Shown piece by piece: positions 7,341 to 14,122 of a stretch of DNA of 16,755 nt. The stretch's first letter is position 1. Each line of letters starts with the position of its first letter. The position numbers were made by a program, and so were the translations under genes. Under the pieces are notes generated by a model. That model ran no database searches. It had not been told where the DNA came from and was given only the letters and a program-made list of their open reading frames with translations. The stretch comes from Longimicrobiaceae bacterium (GTDB lineage: Bacteria > Gemmatimonadota > Gemmatimonadetes > Longimicrobiales > Longimicrobiaceae): positions 1 through 16,755 of the forward strand of contig JASLAX010000115.1 in the NCBI GenBank assembly GCA_030146875.1, given 5' to 3'.

Positions 7341-8557
7341 CGGCCCCCGTCGCGCAGCAGGGCGTACAGGTCGTGCTGCGGCTCCGGCGTGGTGACCTCC
7401 GGCCCGTCGGGGCCCACGAACACGTCCACCTCGGTGCGGAATCCCAGGTCGCCGGGAAGGTAGATGCCCGGCTCGATGGAGAACCCGACCCCCGGCACCA
7501 GCCCGCGCACGTCGCGCGTCTCCTGATTGTCGATGTTGGGCCCGGAGCCGTGCAGCCCCCGGTCGATGGAGTGCCCGGTGCGGTGGATGAAGTTGGGTCC
7601 ATAGCCGGCCGCCTCGATCACCCCGCGGGCGGCGTCGTCCACCTCCGCCCCGGTGAGCGGCCGGCCGGCGGCCCAGCGGTCGCGCAGCAGCGCCAGCGCG
7701 GTGTCCCGCGCCGTCCGCAGGACCTCCCAGATCCCCTGGATGCGCTCCGGGATCTCGGCGCCCACGAAGGCCATCCACGTCTGGTCGGCGTAGACGCTGT
7801 CCTCCGTCTCCTTGCCGAACAGGTCGATCAGGAGCAGGTCGCCCTCCACGATGGGGGCGCTCTCCTCCGCCGTGGGCGCGTAGTGCGGGTTGGCGGCGTT
7901 GGCGTTCACCGCCACGATGGCCTCCGTCCCCACCTTCACCCCGCGCTCGTGCAGCGTCGCCTCTACCCAGCGGCGCAGGTCCCACTCCGTCATCGTCTCA
8001 CCCGCGCGCACCGCGTGGGCCACGCGCGCGAACGCCTCGTGCACGGTGCGGTGGAGGACCCGTGCCGAGCGCCGGTGGCTCGCCGCGTCCGCCTCGCTCC
8101 AGGGCGAGTAGAAGGCGCTCACCAGCTCGGCGGAGGAGACGACCTCCACCCCCGCCCCGCGGACCAGGTCCAGGACCCCGCCGGGGACGTAGTCCACCGT
8201 GGGGACCGCGTTCCCGGGGGAGTGCTCCATCGCGACGGTGCCGACGCCGTCCAGCAGGCGCTTGAGCTCCGTCTCCAGCCCGCGCCACCCGTCGTACGTG
8301 CGCTTCTCGCCGATCCACCCGCGCCACGGCCCCTGCTCGATGGGGTGCGTGAGGGCGATGGGCGTGCCCTGAGCGGGGATCAGCACGAAGTAGCGGCGGG
8401 TGAGCGCGGGCGGCAGCCCCAGCAGCTTGGCCGCGATGGGGTTCACCGCGCGGAAGTTGAAGAGGAGCCACCCGCCGATGCCGGCCGCGCGCAGCGCCTG
8501 CTGCACGCGCGCGACGGTCTGGGTGGAGAGGGAGACGGTCTCTTCTACGACGGCCAT
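7337..8557 (-). CDS. M24 family metallopeptidase (Xaa-Pro peptidase-like)
   Basis: A 406-aa pita-bread-fold peptidase with an N-terminal creatinase/prolidase domain (about 15-150) and a catalytic domain (about 165-395). Predicted dinuclear-metal ligands are D245 (LIDLFGK), D258 (VYADQTW), H329 (HRTGHSIDRG), E362 (FSIEPGIY) and E376 (FRTEVDVFV), a complete set. The two aspartates are 13 residues apart rather than the 11 in E. coli PepP, which suggests a short insertion typical of a divergent subgroup. Likely activity is removal of N-terminal residues before proline, or cleavage of Xaa-Pro dipeptides. It is cytoplasmic, with no signal peptide. The start follows the methyltransferase stop by 33 nt, and the stop overlaps the GvpL/F-like start by 4 nt, placing it in the middle of a three-gene operon. 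Confidence 0.92.
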   Translation of the reverse strand: MAVVEETVSLSTQTVARVQQALRAAGIGGWLLFNFRAVNPIAAKLLGLPPALTRRYFVLIPAQGTPIALTHPIEQGPWRGWIGEKRTYDGWRGLETELKRLLDGVGTVAMEHSPGNAVPTVDYVPGGVLDLVRGAGVEVVSSAELVSAFYSPWSEADAASHRRSARVLHRTVHEAFARVAHAVRAGETMTEWDLRRWVEATLHERGVKVGTEAIVAVNANAANPHYAPTAEESAPIVEGDLLLIDLFGKETEDSVYADQTWMAFVGAEIPERIQGIWEVLRTARDTALALLRDRWAAGRPLTGAEVDDAARGVIEAAGYGPNFIHRTGHSIDRGLHGSGPNIDNQETRDVRGLVPGVGFSIEPGIYLPGDLGFRTEVDVFVGPDGPEVTTPEPQHDLYALLRDGGR

Positions 8558-8590
8558 GGGATCGGTCCCGGATCGTTGGATGGAGTCGGG

Positions 8591-9436
8591 TCAGGAGGGC
8601 GCGTCGCCGTGCCAGCGCGTGCCCTTGATCAGCGAGAGGCCCAGCACCCGCTCGCGCGTGAGGAGGTGGTGCACCTCGCGCTCGCGCAGCACGGCGCCGC
8701 GCAGGCCGCGCCAGCCCCAGCGCGTCAGCGCGCGCCGCAGGATCGCCACCCGCTCGCGCAGGGAGAAGATCCCGCTGAAGTCCGGGAAGGGCGCGTGCGC
8801 CGCGGGGCGGAAGGGGGAGGGCTCATCGGACCAGTCCTCCACCGTCAGGTCCACCACCCCCGCGTCGCGCAGGAGCTGCTTCCACTCCACCAGGATCATG
8901 GGCCGCGCGCCCAGGTGCCGCACCAGGATCTCGCGCCGCTCGGGGTCCACGTGCCCCGTCCAGATCAGGACGACCAGCACCACGGAGCCCAGGGGCTTGG
9001 TCACCCGCACCAGCTCGTGGACGGCGCTCCCCGGGTCCGCCGTGATCGCCAGGCCGATCTCGCCCACGGCCACGTCGAAGATGCCGTCGCGGAAGGGCAG
9101 GTCGTCCAGCGCGGCGTGCTCGAAGGCGACGCGGCCGGACAGCTCCGCCTCCTGCGAGCGCACCCCCGCCTCGGCGACCAGGACGGGGTCGGGGTCCACG
9201 CCCACGGCGTCGGCGCCGCAGGTCTTCGCCAGGAACAGGGTGGACATCCCGCGCCCGCAGGCCACGTCCACCACCTCCTGCCCCGGCCCCAGGTCGGTGA
9301 GACGGCAGATCTGCCGGTACAGCTCCTCGCCCCCCGGCGGGAACACCGGGGCGCGCGAGAGCCGGACCAGCTCCAGCATGCTGGGCACCCCCTCCCGCTC
9401 CGGCGGCAGGGTCGGCCCGGTCTGACGCGGCGACAT
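8591..9436 (-). CDS. Class I SAM-dependent methyltransferase
   Basis: A 281-aa methyltransferase with a Rossmann-like core. Motif I VVDVACGRGMST is at 55-66, the acidic residue after strand 2 lies in VGVDPDP (79-84), and AALDDLPFRDGIFDVAVGEIGL (108-129) covers motifs II and III. The pattern resembles the UbiE/Coq5-type small-molecule methyltransferases. The C-terminal third (about 190-281) is Arg-rich and may form the substrate lid. Substrate cannot be inferred from context: it leads an operon with an M24 peptidase and a GvpL/F-family protein. The ATG at 9436 has no Shine-Dalgarno sequence. A TATACT box 6 nt upstream suggests the transcript may begin at the start codon itself. Confidence 0.88.
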   Translation of the reverse strand: MSPRQTGPTLPPEREGVPSMLELVRLSRAPVFPPGGEELYRQICRLTDLGPGQEVVDVACGRGMSTLFLAKTCGADAVGVDPDPVLVAEAGVRSQEAELSGRVAFEHAALDDLPFRDGIFDVAVGEIGLAITADPGSAVHELVRVTKPLGSVVLVVLIWTGHVDPERREILVRHLGARPMILVEWKQLLRDAGVVDLTVEDWSDEPSPFRPAAHAPFPDFSGIFSLRERVAILRRALTRWGWRGLRGAVLREREVHHLLTRERVLGLSLIKGTRWHGDAPS

Positions 9437-9442
9437 GGTCGA

Positions 9443-9448
9443 AGTATA
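9443..9448 (-). promoter_or_regulatory. Candidate -10 box for a leaderless methyltransferase mRNA
   Basis: On the minus strand TATACT is followed by 6 nt and then the ATG at 9436, so the expected transcription start falls on or next to the A of the start codon. No convincing -35 hexamer lies 16-18 nt upstream. The absence of any Shine-Dalgarno sequence fits a leaderless message. Confidence 0.45.
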
Positions 9449-9523
9449 CGGGAAGGGGAGCGGCGGGCGCTACGGGGCGGGCTGCCACGGGGCGGATTGC
9501 GGAGGCGGGCGGGAGGACGGATG

Positions 9524-9552
9524 TTGTCAGCCCAGCCCGCCCGCGGTACGCT
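9524..9552 (+). promoter_or_regulatory. Candidate promoter for the HEAT-like gene
   Basis: TTGTCA (9524-9529) and TACGCT (9547-9552) are separated by 17 nt, fitting a sigma70-type promoter with a TAnnnT -10 box. The predicted start is near 9559, 16 nt before the ATG at 9575. Confidence 0.45.
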
Positions 9553-9574
9553 CCACCCTCACCCTCTTACGGCG

Positions 9575-10390
9575 ATGGCCGCACCCTACCCGCCCCCGGT
9601 CGACCTCCTCCTCGCGCTGGGCGAGGAGCCGGCACGGCAGCATCCCTGGCCCGACTACCTGGAGCTCGGCCCGACCGCGGAGCACGTCCCCGAGCTGGTG
9701 CGGATGGCGGCCGACCCCGCGCTGGAGGAAGCGGACTCGGAATCGGCGGAGGTCTGGGCCCCGGTCCATGCCCGGCGCACGCTGGGGCAGCTCCGCGCCG
9801 ACGAGTCCGTCCCGGCGCTCCTCCGCCTGCTTCTGGCGGCCGACGAGAAGGACGACGACTGGGGGAGCGAGGAGATCCCGAAGATCCTGGGGATGATCGG
9901 CCCCGCCGCGCTGGAGCCCGTGCGAGCGGCGCTTCCGGAGGCGTCCCGGCACCCCAGGCCGTGGACGTCCGCGGCCCTGGGCAGCGCGCTCGCCCAACTG
10001 GCCGCGTGGCACCCGGAGACGCGTGGCGAAGCGGTGGCCGCGCTCCACCGGCAGCTCGAAGGGTGGCCCCGGCAGACGCCGGGGACGAACGCGTTCCTGA
10101 TCTCCAGCCTCCTGGAGCTCCGCGCGACCGAGGCCGCCGCGACGATCGAGGAGGCCTTCGCGGGCGACGCGGTGGACGTGAGTATGGTGGGGGACTGGGA
10201 GGACGCACAGGTGGAGCTGGGCCTCCTCCCCCGGCGCGTCACGCCGCGGCCCCGCGCGTTCTTCACCGGGCCGCGCGAGCCCCGTCCGGCGCCGCCCCCG
10301 CCCGCCGCGAAGAAGGGCGGGAACGCCGCCGCGAAGAAGAAGCGCAAGGCGGAGAAGGCGGCCCGGAAGCGGAACCGGCGGAAGGGGTAG
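9575..10390 (+). CDS. HEAT-like repeat protein with basic tail
   Basis: A 271-aa, mostly helical protein. Residues 8-200 contain paired-helix units typical of HEAT/PBS-lyase-like repeats, for example VHARRTLGQLRADESVPALLRLLLA (64-88), EEIPKILGMIGPAALEPVRAALPEA (99-123) and NAFLISSLLELRATEAAATIEEAFA (172-196). A short conserved-looking segment VGDWEDAQVELGL follows at 205-217. After a Pro-rich linker (about 225-245), the last 25 residues are almost all Lys, Arg, Ala and Gly, a strongly basic tail that could bind nucleic acid or ribosomes. Such proteins act as interaction scaffolds; no partner is evident here. The ATG at 9575 lies just after a candidate promoter and lacks a Shine-Dalgarno sequence. 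It is divergent from the methyltransferase operon and convergent with the gene ending at 10415. Confidence 0.82.
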   Translation: MAAPYPPPVDLLLALGEEPARQHPWPDYLELGPTAEHVPELVRMAADPALEEADSESAEVWAPVHARRTLGQLRADESVPALLRLLLAADEKDDDWGSEEIPKILGMIGPAALEPVRAALPEASRHPRPWTSAALGSALAQLAAWHPETRGEAVAALHRQLEGWPRQTPGTNAFLISSLLELRATEAAATIEEAFAGDAVDVSMVGDWEDAQVELGLLPRRVTPRPRAFFTGPREPRPAPPPPAAKKGGNAAAKKKRKAEKAARKRNRRKG

Positions 10391-10414
10391 CCGCCGTCCC
10401 TCGCGATGCGGCGC

Positions 10415-11557
10415 TCAGCCGCGCCGCGCGAGGCCGTCGAGCCGCTTGAGCAGGGTCGGCTTCTTCGCGTGCTCCGCGCGGAGCGCCCCGATGCGCGCCT
10501 CCGCGTCCGCCGCGCGTCCGTCCCGCTCCGCCAGCTCCAGCAGGTCGGCGAGCAGCGCCGCCGCCTCGTCGTACCGCTTCGGCTGGCGGGTGGCGATCAG
10601 CTCGTCCACGCGCCGCCACGCGCGCTCCTCCCGGGCGGAAAGGCCATCCAGGTAGGCGGCGCGGGCGGCGGCACGCTCCCGCGCCCGTTGCTCCTCGGCC
10701 GCGGCGGCGCGCCGGAGCGCCCGCTCCCTCCGCTCGTCCTCCCGCCGCTCCGCAGCGGCGAGCAGGTCCCCCACCGTGCGGCCACCGAAGGACGGCGGGC
10801 CGCCGCGCCCCGCGCGGAACCGCTGCACCAGCTCCGCCCGTACGCCGGCGCCCTCCCCGCGCGCGGTGCGGACGAGAAGGTCCGTCCGCTCCGCCTCCGG
10901 CAGCGCGGCGATCCAGCGGCGCAGCGGCTCCTCGTCGTCGTCCCCGGGCCCGAGCGGCGCGCTCGCCTCGGCGGCGGCGGCGACCAGGTCCGGCGAGATG
11001 CGGAGGAACCCCCGGAACGCCTCCTGGGCGGGGGTCAGGGCCGCCAGCCCGGGGGGCACCGGCGGCTCGGGCGCGTCGTCGTCCATCTCCCCGTCCTGCA
11101 CCGAGAGCAGCCAGCCCAGGTAGAGCGCACGGTGGTCTCCGCCCGCGACCTCCTCGCGCACGGGGAGGATGGACGGGAGCCAGCCGGAGCCATCGTCCCA
11201 CTCGTCGTCTCCCCCGTCTTCGTCCGAGTGGTAGGAGAGGAGGACGTGCGCGTCGGTCTCCGACACCACGGCGAAGTCGTCCGCGGCATAGCGCCCGGCC
11301 GCCTCCGCCGGAAGCAGGCGCTTCGGCAGGCGCAGGATCAGCTCGCGGGTGCCCCAGTTCGCCAGGTAGAGGAAGGCGTCGAAGTATCGCTGCACCCAGG
11401 CGTACGGATCACCCTTGAAGTCGCCGAAGTCGTACGTGTTCACGAACGACGTGGGCGAGATGGCCGCGCGCGTGGAGACGGCGCGCAGCCCCCGGATCTC
11501 CTCCGCCTCCAGTGCCCGGTCGACGGCCCTGAACTCGTAGTACTGGTACTCGCTCAC
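10415..11557 (-). CDS. Conserved-looking uncharacterised protein with YQYYEF start
   Basis: A 380-aa protein of unknown function. Its N-terminus (MSEYQYYEFRAVDRALEAEE, then residues 25-75 with SFVNTYDFGDFKGDPYAWVQRYFDAFLYLANWGTREL) reads as a compact, probably conserved domain rich in aromatics. Residues 113-125 and 156-165 are very acidic. A long Arg/Glu/Ala-rich segment at about 265-310 is a likely coiled coil, and the C-terminal 50 residues are helical and end in a basic stretch. No cysteines, signal peptide or membrane segment are present. The GTG at 11557 is chosen because GGAGGG lies 5 nt upstream and SEYQYYEF follows. It is the last gene of a three-gene operon, 16 nt after the UBP-type zinc finger gene. 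No catalytic motif was recognised. Confidence 0.82.
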   Translation of the reverse strand: MSEYQYYEFRAVDRALEAEEIRGLRAVSTRAAISPTSFVNTYDFGDFKGDPYAWVQRYFDAFLYLANWGTRELILRLPKRLLPAEAAGRYAADDFAVVSETDAHVLLSYHSDEDGGDDEWDDGSGWLPSILPVREEVAGGDHRALYLGWLLSVQDGEMDDDAPEPPVPPGLAALTPAQEAFRGFLRISPDLVAAAAEASAPLGPGDDDEEPLRRWIAALPEAERTDLLVRTARGEGAGVRAELVQRFRAGRGGPPSFGGRTVGDLLAAAERREDERRERALRRAAAAEEQRARERAAARAAYLDGLSAREERAWRRVDELIATRQPKRYDEAAALLADLLELAERDGRAADAEARIGALRAEHAKKPTLLKRLDGLARRG

Positions 11558-11573
11558 GTCCTCCCTCCGTCTT

Positions 11574-11837
11574 CTACAGCTCCACCTCGTCCCGGTCCAC
11601 GAAGCACCATGCCCAGTCCTCCCCCGGCTCGAAGGACTGCACGATCGGGTGCGACGTGGCGCGGAAGTGCGCCGTGGCGTGCTTGCCGGGCGAGGAGTCG
11701 CAGCACCCCACGTGTCCGCAGGTCCTGCAGAGCCGCAGGTGGACCCACCGCCCGCCGGACGCCAGGCACTCCTCGCACCCCTCCGGCGTCCGCGGCTCCA
11801 CGTCCCGCACCTCGCCCACGTGCTCGCACCGCGCCAT
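11574..11837 (-). CDS. UBP-type zinc finger protein
   Basis: An 87-aa protein consisting solely of a ZnF-UBP domain, known in eukaryotes for binding the free C-terminal tail of ubiquitin. The pattern C4-x-H6, C21-x2-C24, W31, C37-x2-C40, GHVGCC (41-46), H53, H57, H63 and WAWC (75-78) matches the family. The segment equivalent to the eukaryotic VGCGR, whose Arg helps bind the ubiquitin C-terminus, reads VGCCDSS and lacks that Arg. Ubiquitin-tail binding of the classic kind is therefore doubtful. The start has GAGGTG 5 nt upstream of ATG. The gene lies 4 nt after the oxidoreductase stop and 16 nt before the next gene, so all three are surely co-transcribed. It is cytoplasmic; the partner is unknown but most likely the flanking proteins. 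Confidence 0.9.
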   Translation of the reverse strand: MARCEHVGEVRDVEPRTPEGCEECLASGGRWVHLRLCRTCGHVGCCDSSPGKHATAHFRATSHPIVQSFEPGEDWAWCFVDRDEVEL

Positions 11838-11841
11838 CTGC

Positions 11842-13575
11842 TCACCTCGCTTCGGATGGGGGAACGTCTCGGCCCGCCGGGACCGACGGCGGAGGGGCGG
11901 CGCCCGCGCCGCGATACGAGTGGACGAAGCTGACGGCCATCGAGCCCTCGCCGACCGCGGAGGCGACGCGCTTCACGGAGTCGCTCCGCACGTCGCCCGC
12001 CGCGAAGACGCCGGGGACGCTGGTCTCCAGGAAGTACGGGGCGCGCCCGGCCGCCGTCCACGCGGCGGAGCGCGTCACCTCCGGCGGAAGCGAGCTGCCG
12101 GTCAGCACGAATCCGCGGGAGTCCAGCCGCACCGAGTCGCGCAGCCACTCCGTGTGCGGCACCGCGCCGATGAACAGGAAGAGCGCGCGGGCGTGGATGC
12201 GGACGTCCTCCTCCGCCTCGTCCTTCCGCAGGGCGACGGCGCGGATCTCGTCCTGCCCCTCGACCGCGATCACCTCCGCGCGGCGATGGAGGACGACGTT
12301 CTCCACCTTCTCCACCCGGTCCACCAGGTAGCGCGACATGCTCTTCCCCAGGTCGTCGCCCCGTAGCACGACGTGCACCCGCCGCGCGAAGCCGGCCAGG
12401 TAGACCGCCGCCTGCCCCGCCGAGTTGCCCGCGCCGACCAGGACCACGTCGTCGCCGCGGCAGAGGCGGGCCTCCATGTCCGTGGCGGCGTAGTAGACGC
12501 CGGCGCCCTCCAGCTCCCGCAGGCCGGGCACCTCGAGCGAGCGGTACTCCGCGCCGCTGGCGATCAGCACGCAGTGCGCCCGCACCTCGCTGCCGTCGTC
12601 CAGCACCACCACGCGCGTCCCGCCCTCGCAGCGGAGGGCGGCGGCGCGCCGGGGAACGGAGATGCGCGCCCCGAAGCGCTGCGCCTGGAGCTGCGCGGCA
12701 CCGGCGAGGGCGGCGCCGGAGATGCCGGTGGGGAAGCCCAGGTAGTTCTCGATCCGGGACGAGGTCCCCGCCTGCCCGCCCACGGCGGTCGCCTCCACGC
12801 TGAGCGTGGTGAGCCCCTCCGACGCGGCGTAGACGGATGCGGCGAGGCCGGCGGGCCCGGCGCCCACGACCACCAGGTCGAAGATCTCGCCGCCGGCGTC
12901 GGGAACGTCCAGCCCCATGTAGTGCGCGAGCTGGGACACGCTCGGGTTGCTGACCCAGCGCCCGTCGCGGCCGATGACGATGGGCGTGGCGTCCGCCGTC
13001 ACCCCGAAGTCCCGCAGGAGCCGCTCGGCCTGCTGGTCCTGCTCCAGGTCGATCCAGGTGAAGGGGATGGCGTTGCGCGATGCGAAGTCGCGCAGGTGGT
13101 GCGCCTCGGGCGAGAAGCGCGAGCCGATGATGCGGATGCCGCGGAAGCCCTCGCCCAGCAGCAGGGTGCGGCGCATCAGGAAGCCCCGCAGCAGGATCTC
13201 GCCCACCTCCGGAAGCTCGCCCACGGCAGCGCGCAGCTCGGCGGGGGAGAGCTCCGCCACCCGCCCGGCGGTCCGCATCCGCCCCTCCACCAGCGAGACG
13301 CGGCCGGTGAGGACGTCCACGTCACCCGTGAACTCCCCCTGCACGTGCACGGTCACCACCCGCGGCTCGTCGCCGGAGAGCTCGCGGACCTCCACCTCAC
13401 CGGAGAGGATGACGAAGAAGCCGAAGCCGCGCTCCCCCTCGCGCCAGAGGTAGTCGCCCCGGCCCACGTCGCGGACCCGCCCCCGCGCGGCCAGCGCCGC
13501 CACGTGCTCCGGCGCCAGCACCGGGAACGCCACCGCCCGGCTCTCCGCCCCGTCCCCCGCCCTCGTATCGCTCAC
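11842..13575 (-). CDS. cNMP-binding / thioredoxin-fold / FAD-NAD(P) oxidoreductase fusion
   Basis: A three-part protein of 577 aa from the GTG at 13575. A cyclic-nucleotide-binding-like domain occupies about 15-120 (GDYLWREGERGFGFFVILSGEVEV). A thioredoxin/glutaredoxin-like fold spans about 145-225. A thioredoxin-reductase-like module follows, with FAD motif GAGPAG (238-243), NAD(P) motif GAGNSA (381-386) and GVFAAGDVR near 522-530. Where thioredoxin reductases carry CATC, this protein reads YYAATDMEARLC, and its thioredoxin-fold part has no CxxC (GSRFSPEA). Disulfide reduction by the usual route is therefore unlikely. A nucleotide- or ligand-gated NAD(P)H oxidoreductase with another acceptor fits better. 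The frame extends to an ATG at 13671, but those 32 residues are Arg/Pro-rich and not domain-like; that start gives 609 aa. First gene of a tight three-gene operon. Confidence 0.92.
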   Translation of the reverse strand: MSDTRAGDGAESRAVAFPVLAPEHVAALAARGRVRDVGRGDYLWREGERGFGFFVILSGEVEVRELSGDEPRVVTVHVQGEFTGDVDVLTGRVSLVEGRMRTAGRVAELSPAELRAAVGELPEVGEILLRGFLMRRTLLLGEGFRGIRIIGSRFSPEAHHLRDFASRNAIPFTWIDLEQDQQAERLLRDFGVTADATPIVIGRDGRWVSNPSVSQLAHYMGLDVPDAGGEIFDLVVVGAGPAGLAASVYAASEGLTTLSVEATAVGGQAGTSSRIENYLGFPTGISGAALAGAAQLQAQRFGARISVPRRAAALRCEGGTRVVVLDDGSEVRAHCVLIASGAEYRSLEVPGLRELEGAGVYYAATDMEARLCRGDDVVLVGAGNSAGQAAVYLAGFARRVHVVLRGDDLGKSMSRYLVDRVEKVENVVLHRRAEVIAVEGQDEIRAVALRKDEAEEDVRIHARALFLFIGAVPHTEWLRDSVRLDSRGFVLTGSSLPPEVTRSAAWTAAGRAPYFLETSVPGVFAAGDVRSDSVKRVASAVGEGSMAVSFVHSYRGAGAAPPPSVPAGRDVPPSEAR

Positions 13576-13747
13576 ACGTCTTCTCGGTTCCGGTGTCCGC
13601 TCCTCGTCGGACGAATATCTGCGGCGAGGCGGGCGAGCGCCACGGCCCCGCGCCTCAGGGATGCGGAGCACCGCCGGGGGTACGGAGAGGCGGCCGCCCC
13701 CCTCGTGGGAGACGGCCGCGCTCGGATCGGACCCTCTCGGAGCCGGA

Positions 13748-13764
13748 CGCGGCCGAAAGCCGCG
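13748..13764 (-). terminator. Hairpin downstream of the small exported peptide gene
   Basis: CGCGGC (13748-13753) pairs with GCCGCG (13759-13764) around a 5-nt loop (TTTCG on the minus strand). It lies 18 nt past the peptide stop codon on the minus strand. No T-tract follows, so it is a candidate only. The rest of 13576-13747, upstream of the oxidoreductase gene, shows no further convincing gene or promoter. Confidence 0.35.
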
Positions 13765-13782
13765 CCGCGCTCACGGTGTTCT

Positions 13783-14004
13783 TCAGTCCAGCGCCTCCGC
13801 CTCCAGGCAGGCCGACAGCGAGGCAGCTCCCTGGCCGGGACCGAAGATCACGGTGACCGCCGCGCTCACGGTGACGCAATAGGCTTTCTCGCCGAGCGTA
13901 AGCTCCGCCGCCAGCTCCGCGGCGTGCAGCCGCGCGGGGACCAGCACGAGCGCTAGCGAGAGGAAAACGGCCTTCGCTGCCCGGAACGTGTTCTGGGTCG
14001 TCAT
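13783..14004 (-). CDS. Small exported two-cysteine peptide
   Basis: A 73-aa precursor with a typical Sec signal peptide: basic start (MTTQNTFRAAK), hydrophobic core AVFLSLALVLV, and a likely cleavage site after ARLHA near residue 29. The predicted mature peptide is about 45 aa, begins AELAAELTLGEKAYC, and contains exactly two cysteines with the Gly/Ala/Val-rich stretch VTVSAAVTVIFGPGQGAASLSA between them. One disulfide and a small hydrophobic loop are plausible after export. GAGG lies 5 nt upstream of the ATG, and a good promoter stands at 14041-14069. It has no operon partner. It could be a secreted bioactive peptide, an envelope component, or a lineage-specific orphan. No family was recognised, and no export or immunity gene lies next to it. 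Confidence 0.7.
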   Translation of the reverse strand: MTTQNTFRAAKAVFLSLALVLVPARLHAAELAAELTLGEKAYCVTVSAAVTVIFGPGQGAASLSACLEAEALD

Positions 14005-14040
14005 AAGTACCTCAATCGTGGAAGTGTCGGGAAGTGATGT

Positions 14041-14069
14041 ACAGTAGCCGCTTCCACGAGGATTCGCAA
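14041..14069 (-). promoter_or_regulatory. Candidate promoter for the small exported peptide gene
   Basis: On the minus strand TTGCGA (14064-14069) and TACTGT (14041-14046) are separated by 17 nt, giving a predicted start near 14034 and a leader of about 30 nt that includes the GAGG ribosome binding site. The surrounding 60 bases are noticeably richer in A and T than the rest of the window. Confidence 0.55.
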
Positions 14070-14093
14070 CCCACACCGTCACGACGCTCGCGC

Positions 14094-14112
14094 CCCGGGA
14101 CGAGCTCCCGGG
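14094..14112 (-). terminator. Hairpin after the deacetylase-fold gene
   Basis: CCCGGGA (14094-14100) and TCCCGGG (14106-14112) form a perfect 7-bp stem around a 5-nt loop, 10 nt beyond the stop codon of the deacetylase-like gene on the minus strand. No T-tract follows, so it is a non-canonical candidate. Confidence 0.4.
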
Positions 14113-14122
14113 TCGAGGGAGC

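Noticed and set aside
6400..7602. Upstream extension of the epimerase frame through the repeat region and the GvpL/F gene
   Set aside because: The extension is antisense-like or out-of-frame low-complexity sequence; the enolase-superfamily capping domain begins at the ATG at 6399.
7373..9574. A very long plus-strand open frame running across the peptidase and methyltransferase genes
   Set aside because: It is antisense to well-identified proteins and its translation is Arg/His/Pro/Gly-rich noise. Only its last part, from 9575, is a real gene. Open shadow frames are expected at this GC content.
10390..10412. GCCGC/GCGGC inverted repeat between convergent genes as a terminator
   Set aside because: A 5-bp stem with a 13-nt loop is expected by chance in this sequence.
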